A stretch of 64,000 bases of DNA from Doris montereyensis (Eukaryota; Mollusca; Gastropoda; Nudibranchia; Dorididae): NCBI GenBank assembly GCA_037039925.1, contig JAXRKP010000618.1, forward strand, positions 101,001 through 165,000, read 5' to 3'. Shown one piece after another: positions 24,501 to 33,604 of the stretch (position 1 is the first letter of the stretch; each line of letters opens with the position of its first letter). Under the pieces are notes generated by a model. It was not told the DNA's origin. It was given only the letters and a program-made list of their open reading frames with translations, and ran no database searches. The translations under genes and the position numbers were made by a program.

Positions 24501-26453
24501 AAAGGAAGCTACTAACTATTACATAGTCTATGATTGACCTTTCACATCTGTCTTCATTTATTCTCGTACATTTGTGAATATCTTTATGAGGAAAAAAGGT
24601 GTTGGCTATTTTCATGCTGTTCTTTAGAGGCAAAAATCTATTAGTCTCTCTCCATTTAGAGAAGTTGTTGTCTCTCCTTCTTTACCTATTACCCCTCCTG
24701 ATGTTTCTACATTGTTGCCTACTCTAACATTTAAAGTATGCTTTGGTCCTACATTTTCTATTCCTTGTCCTTTTTTCTTTGTTTCTGTAATGGCCAAAAT
24801 GTCTACTTTGAATTTTTCCATTTCTTTAGCTAATTTTATCTCTTTTCCATTTATTGCTCTAATATTCCATATTCCAAAAATCACAGTTCGTTTCCATGTT
24901 CGTCTTGAAAGGTTAAGCTGGGTATATCGTATTTATTTCTCTTAATTTTGGTTTTGGATAAGCAGGATTAGCCCACTATACCCTAGGTAGATGGTGGGGC
25001 TGCCACCTTGAGGCCCCCTTGTTATTTTCTGTCGGGGTTAACTCCCTTAGCCTTTGACCACCAATCACCCAAGACCAGCCTGCAAGACAGCAGTTGTTGT
25101 TATTTTCTGTCAGTTTTAACTGTCCTGAAAGGCTGTAGATAACTCCTGTAGCCTTTGGTCTGCCATGACTGTCCTGAAAGGCAGCAGGTTGTTTTCTGTC
25201 AGGGTCAACTCCCTTAGCCTTTGGTCAGTCAAGACCCGCGCCTGTAAGGCAGCAGGAGGCTCGTGGAGGGCGGGATCACCTAATCCCTGTACAGGTCTTT
25301 ACCTGTCCACTGTCTGGATCACATGAATTATGTGTACATATATTGATATATATATATTTTGTTAAATGTTATGATATTTTTAGTGTATTCAGTGCTCCGT
25401 CCAACCAAATGATAGTGGTTGGAATTGAACCCTGAGTAAATTGCAATGAAACCAAACAAGCTTGAAGTTATGAGACTGTTTGGTCACAGAAATCGGGATA
25501 AGCTCCAGTTCTATGGACACTAATGTTCTAGAAGGAATTGAACTTTAAACTTTTTAAAAATTATTATCACATTTTAAAACTTGTTCCGCAGGCCAGAGTA
25601 TTCAAACTTAGCGTCTGGACCACAAACCACCCCAGGCCAACAAGATACCCAGCCCTGGGGAGATTATGGCTCTGGTCATCAGTACAACCAGCAGTACAGT
25701 TCATCGGGGTCGTACAGTACGCATCAGGAAAATGAGGTTCGTACTACAGACTTTGTTCTATGATGACAATTTAGGTTGGTGGTCTGTCAGTCAAATTTGT
25801 TTTCTGTTGGTGTGTGTGTGTGTGCATGTGCATCTTCTGAGCCTCAAATGTATTCTTGAGACAGTCTTCTCACATCCACCCTGAGATCACCACATATGGT
25901 ATGGTGAACGGGATAAATACCAGTGAAATAAACAAACAAATCTCACATCCTTGCTTTTGCCATGTATTTCACCACACTGTCCAGTTAATGTGCACATCGT
26001 TTCCCTTGGCCAATGACTGCCGCGCATCAGCCAACCGCCAACATATGGAGACAAAGGTAACGTGGTCCATAGATGTTTCTTTGATGAACACTACAAACAC
26101 CTATTAACATTGGGTCACTATAAAACTGTGTTATCGTACGCAGCTTCGTTGTACCACACTGCAGGCAATAAGGTGTACGAGTCTGTGTACACACTAGCCG
26201 CTACCATTAGCCCACTTGACTTGTGTTTAAGAGTGAGAAACATGTCAGAGATAAACTTAACGCAATGTTATGCTGTGATGCAAGTCTTTTGTATGGCTGC
26301 TGTTTGCTGTTGATGACTAGTAATTTTGTCTCTTACTCTTGTCTTATTTTGCAATTACTTTCCCTCAGATAAATTCAATTTCTGGGTTTAAAAATGGCCA
26401 TTAGATTATCCTACTAAATGCATGTGTGTAGAAATAAAATATGTGATTTTGAC

Positions 26454-26528
<75 letters not shown>

Positions 26529-26930
26529 ATAGATATATATGTGTGTGTGTGTGTGTGTCTATACGTTTATAAAATAATATCAACACATGCCATTGGACAA
26601 CTCGTAGAGCACCAGATAATGTTGGATGTTTACGCTATATCATCACAAAAGGATGGCTTTAGTTCAATTTCAATAGCGTACATCAGACAGCTGTTAATGG
26701 CCACCTAGTTGTGTGATAAGTTATGAAAAACTGTAGCCTATCCCATTCTCGAAAAACAGCCATGTCTCGTAAATGTATCACTTATTCTTATGCTTGTTTC
26801 ATTGACTTTGATTCTCTCCTGTTTCTCACTACTATTACTGTAGGTTAACGGTAATCCTGATGGTAAACATGGTGACAAGTCAGCTGAGAATGATGATTCA
26901 GAAACTTTAGAAGGTGAGAATGAGATTATG

Positions 26931-26998
<68 letters not shown>

Positions 26999-29900
26999 GA
27001 ATACAGTAGTCTCCACCAAAATGCATGGTCTTCGGGTTTTGCACGAAATGAAAGAAATGATTCGACAAGCGTTAGCAATGTTTCCTGTGACTCTACAGGT
27101 AATGACTTTCGTTTAAAAAAATGACAATGATGATTCCGTCAGGGGTGTGGGAACAGTAATAATTGACTGCCGGCCGATCCAGTATATGGTATGAAAAGCG
27201 GAGCCAGTAAGTTAAGCAAAGTTGACATTGATTTGAAATTGTTTTTGATTTGAGTTTACCTACATCCACAGCTAAGGTGATCTCACAGGTTTTGATAGGA
27301 TGTTTAATTTTGTCCAGACTGCCCTGTAAACAGCCCAGGGATCTTTAAGATGCACAGGGACTGGGCGTCAATTCACCCATTTGGATGGGGAGGGGGGGGG
27401 GGGAGGGAGGTTTTACGTGGAAAAAATATTTGAGAAAAGTCGGGCGTGAATCCATGACCTTGTGGTTGAGAGGCCGACTAGACTACCGAGTGCCCAAGTT
27501 AACATTAACAGTATTCATAAGATTGACTCCATGGAGAGATGAGCAGCGTTGGCTTGAACCAGGAATTGACTTGAGAGAGTTGACTTCTTGCTGGTTCCAC
27601 TGTACTTACTGCAAACCGGAATGTTCTTTCTATTTGTCTTTTTGATTTGATTTGATTTGATTTGATATACCCACATTCACCACTAAGATGATTTTGGGGG
27701 TTTTTGGTAGGATTTTAACAAATGTTGCAGGGACTGCCTTGGAAACAGTCAAGTAATCTTTTACGTGCACATAGTGTCGTGATCTGCACACGGGACCTCT
27801 TTTTTTATCATCCATCTCCGATGGGACTAAGTGTCGTTCCACCTATCTGGACCAGGGGGGTAAATATTACTTTAAAAAAGTAGAATAATTTATCAACTGT
27901 CGGCGGGGCTTGAACCTTTTGGTTGAGAGGCTGACACCTTGCCTCTGGACTACCGAGTCCCCTCCCTTCTTTTATTTGCCAAGAGAATGAAGGTCTTCAC
28001 TAAACTACTGTAGAACTCTTTGAAAAAGAAAGTTTGGACTTTTCAGTTCCTATGGCGATCAACTGTTCAGTCTTAGTCGATGTTTACAAATTTCAACCGA
28101 TAAACGTAATGTTCATGCATACAAAGATTTTCCCTTTTCTTTTTCAGATCCTGGTTTGGAAATAAATATCAGCAAGGAGAATCGTGAGTTTATTGATTCA
28201 AGTGAGGTAAGACACATTTACACTACACAAATCTCTTGCCTCTGGTTGTACTCCTAAGTTACGGCCCATAGACCCGGAGCGTATCGCGGTTTCAGTAGCG
28301 TGAAGCAGAACAAATGATAACAATCACCTCCTGGACAGGACACTAGTTTGACACAGGTTATTATTCCCAAGCTAGCGCTCGTACCCATTTGCATCTGAGT
28401 TGAGTAGGGAATATGTGTGCTAATCCTCCTTAAGTAAGTGGATTGAAATTATTTTTACAATAAGAGGAAACAAAATTTACTGAGACGAATCCAAAACATT
28501 CCTTTCTTTCTTTCTTTATCAGCTCCCATTCTACCTTCCGGTGTATGGGTTTAGATGCCCGAAATGATCTTTCTCCAGGCTGCCCTGTCCTGACATTTTC
28601 TGTTTCCTTCTGTGAAAGTTAAATTTCTTTGTGTTAATCATAATGCCTCTTTTATATCTTCTTCCCACTTTCTCCGAGGTCTGCTTTTTGGTCATTTACC
28701 TTGAGTTTTAGCATTGTATACTGATTTAGCTATTCTTTTGTCATTCATTCTGTTAACATGCCGAAACCATCTCAGTTGATTTATTTCTATCTTAGTTTTT
28801 ATGCTATCTTCTGCCCAGCAAAATATTCCATTACAGAAAAAAAATTTTGTCATGTCATGTCCGTGTCATCCCCATTTTATGTCTTTCTTGTCATCTTCAT
28901 GATGTGTGTCATATGTCATCCTCAACCTGTATGTCATTGTCATATCCACAGTGGTGGGCTCTTCTGTAAGGTCCTACTTCTTTCCTCTCACTCTTTAACT
29001 CATCATAGACTACCATCGTTGCATGGGTGCGATCACGCTACACTTACGCCATAGTACAATTGTCGCAATAACATTGCCGGGCCATAATTATAGAAAGATC
29101 ACGTATATCACGATTGCGGTAGGGGAGCATCTTCTAGGCTAATTATTATTCTTTCGTTTCATATGGAACGAGCTCTCTAGCGTGAATGGTCGATTTTTTA
29201 TGATTTTTTATGATTTTATTACTGCTGGCAGTGCAAGCCTTCGATCAAACCCGTTTTCTTTGCCAACATATAAAACAACTACTACCACTAGTACTACAAG
29301 TAGATCTACAAGCCAGAAACAGCACAGACCGCACTGTTTTTGATCAGTTTACCGGCTCATTGTTTTATGTTTTCATCTGTTTATTGATAGAAGTAGTGTA
29401 TTGTGTGAATGGAGTCTCCACCCAAAAAAGATTTTGTGCTTCTCAATTTCACCCTTTCACTCATCTCCACTCATACAAACTAACGACACATAGCCGATTT
29501 TTATTGGTTCCAATATAAAGTTTGATCTCTTATGAACGCTTTAAAAAATGAAGAGAAAATAATAACAAAAAAAACAGTTATGAATTTTTTAAACCACCCT
29601 ACTTTTTCGGGTACCCACTTAATAATCTTGTGTCGGACCTTGGGTAGTCTATGAGTTAACATGCCTTTGATCTTGCTGCACTTAATGAATAGGATGAGTT
29701 CTACTGAAACTAAACACGTGCCATTACCATCCTGTGTGTCATGTATGGTGGCTGTAAGTCTAAAATTAGTAAGACGTTTATTTCCTCTTTTTTAACATTA
29801 GGAAGCCCTATGCTTCGTCTAGTTAAGATTCCATGGCACAAGGATCAATAGAAACCCATACAATAACCATATGAGCGATCGGTGATCCCTATTGGGTCTA

Positions 29901-30790
29901 GCTTTTGACACCTGCAAACTGTGTATGTCTGTGAAAATAGATTAAAAAGAAGTTTAAAAAATGCAGCATCATTTTCTTTGATTTTCTAAAAACATTCAAA
30001 ATTGGACGTACACGGTTTGCAATTTTCACTTAAAATTTGATGTACACTGTTTGCAACTTTCACTTAAAATTGGACGTACGCAGTTTGCAACTTTCACCGT
30101 TGCGTGACTGTTTGTGGTGCTAGACTTTATACTCTTCTTTGCTTTGGTTCGTAATTACATGTTTGGTCTAAAATACTTGAATGATAAGTGAGAAAAATAG
30201 ATAGTTGTCAGGTATCATCAATCTGTATTATATTTCGTGAATTAAAAGGAAATGGCAAGATGAGAGATGTATAAAAAAAATACATGTAAAACAAAAAAGT
30301 TCCTTACCGCTGTCTAGGAATAAAAAAAACCCCAAACAATTACGGACTTTAAAAGTACCAGTATGTATAAACATTATTTATTACAATCGCATTGATTACT
30401 GGTTAAAAGACTGATGACAAGAGTTTTGATGTCAAGAAAAGAAAAGTGAAGTTCTTTCAAGGCCTTTATGGCCCATAGAGCTGTAGCTTATCTAGGTTTC
30501 TAAAACGTGAAGCGGAACAGGTGATAATAATCCCCCTGGACAGTACACTAGTCTGACGCAGGTTTTAGTTTTGACGTCAAGTTAGATTTAATTTTTGGTT
30601 TTTTTTTTTCAACAATGGAATTTATATGAAGTTGAATGGTGCACTTTTGTTGTTGTTGCCAAGTATATTTTAAAATGCATGTTACAACAATAAAAGTTAT
30701 TTCTGTGGTAAAAAAAAAAACTTTAATTGAATGTTCTTCCTTCCCCAGTCATTTTTCACAGCTCTGGAAGTGTCAAGATGGCAACCCTAG
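15562..30790 (+). CDS. TRNAU1AP: tRNA selenocysteine 1-associated protein 1 (SECp43), 10 coding exons
   Basis: Exons: 15562-15594, 18695-18798, 19546-19645, 19821-19864, 21110-21213, 22070-22217, 25592-25736, 26844-26913, 28148-28206, 30749-30790; all introns GT-AG with matching phases. The product is about 282 residues (human about 287). RRM1 has RNP2 LWMGDV and RNP1 RYCFVEFP; RRM2 has RNP2 LYVGDL and RNP1 CYGFVRFA, followed by GLGQRPIKVSTATARRPEYS. Then comes a Tyr/Gln/Ser-rich segment (exon 7), an acidic linker (exon 8) and the conserved tail region INISKENREFIDSSE...RWQP. SECp43 binds selenocysteine tRNA and works with the Sec synthesis machinery. In exon 10 the frame stops at TAG (30788-30790) just after RWQP. 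One base forward, the conserved end LDNIMSEIPD and a TAG at 30817-30819 are intact, implying one missing C in CCC at 30785-30787. Confidence 0.93.
16000..17215. other. TRNAU1AP: TRNAU1AP intron 1, unassigned part
   Basis: No exon signal. Holds a G-rich tract (16866-16893) and a CT-rich tract (16966-17032); the ORFs over them are composition artefacts. Confidence 0.5.
17222..17670 (-). repeat. Dispersed repeat R1, copy 2 (inverted)
   Basis: Reverse-complement relative of 11965-12415: GTAAGGCACCAGCCGTGGA, CTCTCCAAACCAGATGCCCA, TTATGCCCCTTGACTGAAAA, GGATGGACCATTTTGTGAAA. Intronic in TRNAU1AP. Confidence 0.75.
17780..18065 (-). mobile_element. SINE family A, near full length
   Basis: Complete minus-strand copy, from tail (GTTAAGGCCCATTCAGCTGG) through the body (AATAATCACCTCCTGGTCAG, CCAAAGCTAATATCTGTACC) to the tRNA-like head (TAGGATTCGAACCGTAGACC, CATGATCCC). 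The RNA polymerase III B-box-like GGTTCGAATCC is nearly intact. Confidence 0.85.
18695..18798 (+). CDS. TRNAU1AP: TRNAU1AP exon 2
   Basis: Encodes VSPDMDENFIISAFAQMGEP and VMKVKIMN of RRM1 (helix 1 and strand 2). Acceptor TTTTAG, donor GTAAAT, ends phase 2. Confidence 0.9.
19546..19645 (+). CDS. TRNAU1AP: TRNAU1AP exon 3 (RRM1 RNP1)
   Basis: Encodes GHSTRYCFVEFPDYDGALRA and LQRLNGTYIPECQ. Donor CAG|GTGTAA gives phase 0 into exon 4; using the neighbouring GTAAGT two bases on would break the frame of exon 4, so the first site is preferred. Confidence 0.9.
19821..19864 (+). CDS. TRNAU1AP: TRNAU1AP exon 4 (small)
   Basis: A 44-base exon encoding RRFKLNTSNKDQNT plus two bases, between TTTCAG and GTAAGT. 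It corresponds to the KRFKLN linker after RRM1 in vertebrates. Confidence 0.88.
19975..20195 (-). mobile_element. SINE family A, diverged copy
   Basis: Minus-strand body and head: ACGGCTCACAGAGCTGGACC, AAGTGTTTTTTCCAAGGAAC, CTAGGATTAGAAACC. Confidence 0.7.
20415..20700 (-). mobile_element. SINE family A
   Basis: Minus-strand copy with CCATAGAGCCTCTATTTCC, AATAATTACCTCCTGAACAG, TTGCTAGGATTCGAACCTGG and CACTCGGCTACTGATGCC. About 410 bp upstream of exon 5. Confidence 0.85.
21110..21213 (+). CDS. TRNAU1AP: TRNAU1AP exon 5 (RRM2 start)
   Basis: Encodes PDHSLYVGDLSNDVVEPALC and AFFQFRYPSVYSAK, with RNP2 LYVGDL. Acceptor ATGCAG; donor G|GTTTGT is weak at +3/+4. Ends phase 1. Confidence 0.9.
22070..22217 (+). 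CDS. TRNAU1AP: TRNAU1AP exon 6 (RRM2 RNP1)
   Basis: Encodes VIMDGSGNSRCYGFVRFANE through GLGQRPIKVSTATAR. The donor GTTGGT is non-consensus. A 37-bp minisatellite starts about 38 bases after the donor. Confidence 0.9.
22255..22630. repeat. 37-bp minisatellite in TRNAU1AP intron 6
   Basis: About ten copies of ACACATGAAGTTATATCAAA followed by GGCAATTTTAGCCTTTT. One copy lacks AAAGGCA. Begins almost at the exon 6 donor. Confidence 0.95.
22630..22800 (+). mobile_element. tRNA-like SINE, other family
   Basis: GCTGTTAGAGCGTCTGACTA (A-box-like) and GAGACCTGAGTTCGATTCCC (B-box-like) follow tRNA order. No acceptor-stem complement closes the fold, so I read it as a SINE head rather than a tRNA gene. 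Confidence 0.5.
22978..23072 (-). mobile_element. LINE copy B, inverted 3' tip
   Basis: Reverse complement of the family's last ~95 bases: TTTCTTTATCAGTTCCCATT ... GATCTTTCTCCAGCCTGCCC. Joins directly to the forward LINE piece at 23075. Confidence 0.85.
23075..23970 (+). mobile_element. LINE copy B, forward RT/3' segment
   Basis: Covers the RT palm to the 3' tail GATAAAGAAAGAAAGAAAG. The open frame at 23269-23763 encodes NYLGVMINSEEKLREEIS, LLYGSETWTLDCREYS and [14 protein letters not shown]. The FADD box reads AND at 23183-23191 (first aspartate changed to asparagine), so the copy is catalytically dead. Confidence 0.88.
23972..25317 (-). mobile_element. LINE copy B, inverted 5' half (5' UTR and endonuclease)
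   Basis: Antisense of the 5' half of the family. The repetitive 5' UTR is at about 24960-25317. The endonuclease start GIWNIRAINGKEIKLAKEME is near 24884, with an internal deletion joining GPKHTL to VRVGNNVETSGG. The linker AWWNENVKTKIKEKRDAWKK is near 24170. It abuts the tail of the forward segment. Confidence 0.85.
25592..25736 (+). CDS. TRNAU1AP: TRNAU1AP exon 7 (Tyr/Gln/Ser-rich)
   Basis: Encodes RPEYSNLASGPQTTPGQQDT, QPWGDYGSGHQYNQQYSS and SGSYSTHQENE (first codon shared with exon 6). Vertebrate SECp43 has a Tyr/Gln-rich region at the same place, so low complexity here is expected. Confidence 0.88.
26457..26525. repeat. (TA)n microsatellite
   Basis: About 34 TA dinucleotides followed by (TG)n at 26540-26557, in TRNAU1AP intron 7. 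Overlapping ORFs are artefacts. Confidence 0.95.
26844..26913 (+). CDS. TRNAU1AP: TRNAU1AP exon 8 (acidic linker)
   Basis: Encodes VNGNPDGKHGDKSAENDDSE plus TLE and one base. Acceptor CTGTAG, donor GTGAGA. Low conservation is expected; phases 0 to 1 join exons 7 and 9. Confidence 0.8.
26926..26998. repeat. (ATT)n microsatellite beside exon 8
   Basis: About 24 ATT triplets beginning some 13 bases after the exon 8 donor; poly-isoleucine ORFs on both strands are artefacts. Confidence 0.95.
27236..27496 (-). mobile_element. SINE family B
   Basis: Minus-strand copy: TACCTACATCCACAGCTAAG, ACTGCCCTGTAAACAGCCCA, then the tRNA-like head ending GGTTGAGAGGCCGACTAGAC. Contains a G-rich expansion near 27385-27410. 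Confidence 0.8.
27640..27965 (-). mobile_element. SINE family B with (GATTT)n tail
   Basis: Begins with the reverse-complemented tail TGATTTGATTTGATTTGATT, then ACCCACATTCACCACTAAGA, and ends in the head GAGGCTGACACCTTGCCTCT. The pentamer tail marks the 3' end. Confidence 0.85.
28148..28206 (+). CDS. TRNAU1AP: TRNAU1AP exon 9
   Basis: Encodes DPGLEINISKENREFIDSSE (first base from exon 8); aligns with the vertebrate ANKEFMEQSEE region. Acceptor TTTCAG, donor GTAAGA. Confidence 0.88.
28262..28425 (-). mobile_element. SINE family A, 3' part only
   Basis: Tail and body (GGCCCATAGACCCGGAGCG, CAATCACCTCCTGGACAGGA) without the tRNA head; truncated near the conserved GTGTTAAGTG position. Confidence 0.75.
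28500..28810 (-). mobile_element. LINE copy C, 3' fragment
   Basis: Antisense 3' end: TTTCTTTATCAGCTCCCATT, AGGCTGCCCTGTCCTGACAT, then the region coding [11 protein letters not shown] and HVNRM in reverse. In TRNAU1AP intron 9, 5' truncated. Confidence 0.88.
28999..29655. mobile_element. TTAA-flanked MITE, complete copy
   Basis: TTAA at 28995-28998 and 29656-29659 bound an element starting CTCATCATAGACTACC and ending GGTAGTCTATGAG. The interior (CAATTGTCGCAATAACATTG, TACTACAAGTAGATCTACAA) matches the relic at 2425-2721. No transposase. Confidence 0.8.
29800..30120 (+). repeat. Dispersed repeat R2 with a 33-bp x 3 internal repeat
   Basis: 29810-29945 is inverted at about 50193-50320 (shared: CTAGACGAAGCAT in reverse, CTATTTTCACAGAC). 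At 29997-30100 a unit GGACGTACACGGTTTGCAAT plus TTTCACTTAAAATT is present three times; a related single unit is at 50370-50400. Confidence 0.65.
30465..30570 (-). mobile_element. SINE family A, tail fragment
   Basis: TTTATGGCCCATAGAGCTGT, GATAATAATCCCCCTGGACA and TAGTCTGACGCAGGTTTTAG; head missing. Confidence 0.7.
30749..30790 (+). CDS. TRNAU1AP: TRNAU1AP exon 10 and apparent premature stop
   Basis: Encodes SFFTALEVSRWQP then TAG. RWQP matches HWQP of vertebrate SECp43, where LDTVSSEIP follows. Here LDNIMSEIPD sits immediately after in the next frame and ends at TAG 30817-30819. A single base lost in CCC at 30785-30787 accounts for this. Confidence 0.87.
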   Translation, partial: SFFTALEVSRWQP

Positions 30791-31325
30791 ACAACATCAT
30801 GTCTGAAATCCCAGACTAGTAATGATATAATACATTTGGAATAAATTAATTTGTCATTTATTTTCATTTTCATCATTGTACTTGCCATCCTTAGATATAG
30901 AAACATTCTGTGGTTAATTGAGACTGAGTGAGAGGAAGAGCATTGTTCGTGTTGGTTTGATGAGAGAATGTTTTTGTAGGCTTCGCCTTGTTCATAACTG
31001 CAAATTTGTACCAGAACAGTAAAATTGAAATGTACCAGTCAGGGACCAATGAAATCGTGGTCAGCCATTGGTTGACATTAATCGAATGTTTTTATTTCTA
31101 TGAGTTAAGTTTTTAGCAGGTAGCAGTGTTGACTGTTTTAACTTGTGTAATTACTAATTGTCAGCAGAGAAAATGGTGAATGTTATTTTGAATTTTTATT
31201 TTTGTCTACATGATTAATGGTGATATTTTTGTCACTTATAAGACATGTACTATTATTGTTGTTGACTATTTAGTGATTATTGCTGGATTGTCCTGATGTT
31301 TCAAATAAATTCACTGTCTTTAATT
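30791..31325 (+). other. TRNAU1AP: TRNAU1AP 3' UTR with poly(A) signals
   Basis: AATAAA occurs at 30840-30845 and again at 31304-31309 (TTTCAAATAAATTCACTG), the second followed by a T-rich stretch, so short and long 3' UTRs are possible. I looked for a strong SECIS-like element and cannot support one. Confidence 0.5.
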
Positions 31326-31734
31326 GAATGAATTCACCACCTTGTTGTATTTAATTCATTCAGTCGAGTACGTATGGATATGTTGTGTCAAAGGCATCAG
31401 TTTCTTGACTGAAATACTTATTTGAAGATTTGTTATAACAGTTCAGTTGTGTTTGTATAGTGTTTTGTTTCCAAAAAGAAGGCATTTTACTTAATGTCAT
31501 TCTCTTTTCATTTTTCACGTAAAAATTGATGTATGATGTATTGATTTTGATACCTCTACTACAAGAAGGACAATTAAATTCTCTTCCTTAACACTTGATT
31601 AAATAAGAAATTATACCATGCAATAAAACGCAACAATATTTATCTATACATTGAGTAAAGCTGATTTTCTCCAACTTTGAGCAATGAACTCAATGAACTC
31701 TTAGGGGGAAGAGGCGAGGTGTCCCCTTAGGGGG

Positions 31735-31850
31735 GACTTGGTAGTACAGAGGCGAGGTGTCCACTGCCCTTAGGGGGACTTGGTAGTACAGAGGCGAGGT
31801 GTCCACTGCCCTTAGGGGGACTTGGTAGTACAGAGGCGAGGTGTCGGCCT
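31735..31850. repeat. 42-bp tandem repeat at a SINE-B head
   Basis: About three copies of AGAGGCGAGGTGTCCACTGC followed by CCTTAGGGGGACTTGGTAGTAC. The unit is the first part of the SINE-B tRNA-like head, so the head has been amplified. Confidence 0.85.
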
Positions 31851-32127
31851 CTCAACCAAATGGTAGTGGCAGGGCACCAACGGTTAAAACATTTCTCAAG
31901 CTTTTTCGAGTAAAATCTACCCCCCTCCCTCTGGTCCAGGTAGGTGGATCGACATCGAGTCCCATCAGAGATGGAGGGTAAAAGGAAGTCCCGAGAGCAG
32001 ATCACAACACACTGTGCACGTTAAAGATCTCTTGGCTGTTTACAGGGCAGTCCTGGCAAAATAAAAAATCCTACCAAAACACAAGAGTTCACCTTAGTTG
32101 TGGATGTGGGTAAATCAAATCAAATCA
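31800..32127 (+). mobile_element. SINE family B
   Basis: Full copy from GGACTTGGTAGTACAGAGGC, through GTCCAGGTAGGTGGATCGAC and GTGCACGTTAAAGATCTCTT, to the tail GGGTAAATCAAATCAAATCA. Confidence 0.88.
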
Positions 32128-32379
32128 TCTGCCCTTAGGACAAGTGTTCTTCACACCATGTAGGTAGTCAAGAGTTTGCTTTAGGTTCTTGTCACATGAA
32201 CTTTTGGATCAAGACAGTGTTTGAATTTTTTTTTTTTTTTTTTAATTGTTCGCTTTCGATTGAGGAAACTTTTTATTGTTACTAAGTCATCAATTTTCTA
32301 TCATTTCACTGAAAACGAAAAGCCTGGGGAAAACTCAGTAAGGAATACTGACTCGATCATGTAATGGTACCTAATGACA

Positions 32380-32490
32380 ATGGTACAGTGGTTTTTGCAA
32401 TTTCCACACCCAATGTTTGAGAGACCTGTCTTTAATAGAAAGATAAATCATAATCCAATATTGTCTTCGTGCATGCTTGTTGTCAATATT
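32380..32490. repeat. Dispersed repeat shared with 42440-42545
   Basis: Shared words TACAGTGGTTT, AATCATAATCCAATATT (versus AATTATAATCCAACATT) and GCATGCTTGTT. Class unknown. Confidence 0.5.
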
Positions 32491-32499
32491 GTGAACACA

Positions 32500-32705
32500 T
32501 AGGTCTTCGTAGCGTTAAGCGGAACAGGAAATTTAATTCACCTCCTGAACAGGACACAGCTCAGCAAAGGGTTTAGCTCTTAGTTATAACCACTGGTTCC
32601 AATTCACACCTGGATGGAGTGAGAGCTCAAGTGTTAAGTGTCTTTCCCCAGGGATCCAGTGTTAAAATGTTAATGTTACATTCTAAGATTCAAACTAAGA
32701 ATAAA
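32500..32705 (-). mobile_element. SINE family A, diverged
   Basis: GTAGCGTTAAGCGGAACAGG, CACCTCCTGAACAGGACAC, AAGTGTCTTTCCCCAGGGAT in antisense order. Confidence 0.75.
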
Positions 32706-32754
32706 ATGAAAATCTGATTCGTTGATTGGTGTCTGAATGGAAATAAATCTTATC

Positions 32755-32756
<2 letters not shown>

Positions 32757-32785
<29 letters not shown>
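32757..32785. repeat. Poly(C) run
   Basis: About 29 consecutive C (G on the minus strand). Long enough to be read inaccurately by most platforms, and a possible G-quadruplex/i-motif site. Confidence 0.95.
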
Positions 32786-32787
<2 letters not shown>

Positions 32788-32789
32788 CT

Positions 32790-33600
32790 GATGGTCACAG
32801 TTTATGAGTAAAACAAGAGAGAAAAGAGTGAAGACTTGACAGATTCATTAAAATTTACTATCACAGTGATCTCAGGGTGACTTAAAGAGGAAACAGCAAG
32901 ATGAAAGACAAGTGAAAGAAGGAAAGCATCTTACTAGTACTACTAGTAATACAAATATAGCAACTGGAAGTATACGACAAGAAACAGTAAAAAATTAAAG
33001 AGAAGATGACTACATGTATCATAGTTAAGGTGACAAATTTTGACATGAAATAAACATTGAAGTTGAAGCCACGTAGGCACAAAGACGAGACAATCAAATT
33101 GTTAAAACTTCATAAAGAAGTAAGGCAGCCCTGTTAGACGATTGATAACTGAAGACGACCTGCGTCTTAATTCCAGAAATTGATCTTATTAATACGAGAC
33201 CAATGTTCATGACAAGAACTAAAGAAATATCCTTGCATGTTGACTGCTTCATTACAAAAATCAACAGTTTTTAATATTATAAACAATATCACATTTAAAC
33301 TATACAAACAAGTTTTTTAAAATACAACACGGCTCTGATTTGTGTGCAAAGTAATTTCATCTTTTATTTGTTAAAAATCAAAACACAATCAGGGTGAAAA
33401 ATTATAAAAAGTAAAAAGGAATCTTAAAAAGGGAGAAAAAAAACCATAAATAATTTTTTTTTAAAAACTCCCAAAAAACAACTTTCTCAACTGAGCTGTA
33501 TCATAGCACTGCAATAAAGTGTACAAATAAATTATAGTAATAATTAGAACAGTTATCACCTCATTAAAAAAAATCCAGAGAGAAAATGTATTTCAAAGTA
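32790..33600. other. AT-rich intergenic stretch
   Basis: No gene or repeat recognised; many A/T runs. Confidence 0.4.
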
Positions 33601-33604
33601 TAAA

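Noticed and set aside
26738..27116. Poly-isoleucine open frames
   Set aside because: Translation of (ATT)n beside TRNAU1AP exon 8.
30785..30819. Programmed ribosomal frameshift at the TRNAU1AP C-terminus
   Set aside because: No slippery heptamer or obvious downstream structure, and other genes in the window have similar indels; an error or mutation is simpler.
31727..32005. ORF with repeated GSGHLASVLPSPPK peptide
   Set aside because: Translation of the 42-bp tandem repeat and SINE-B.
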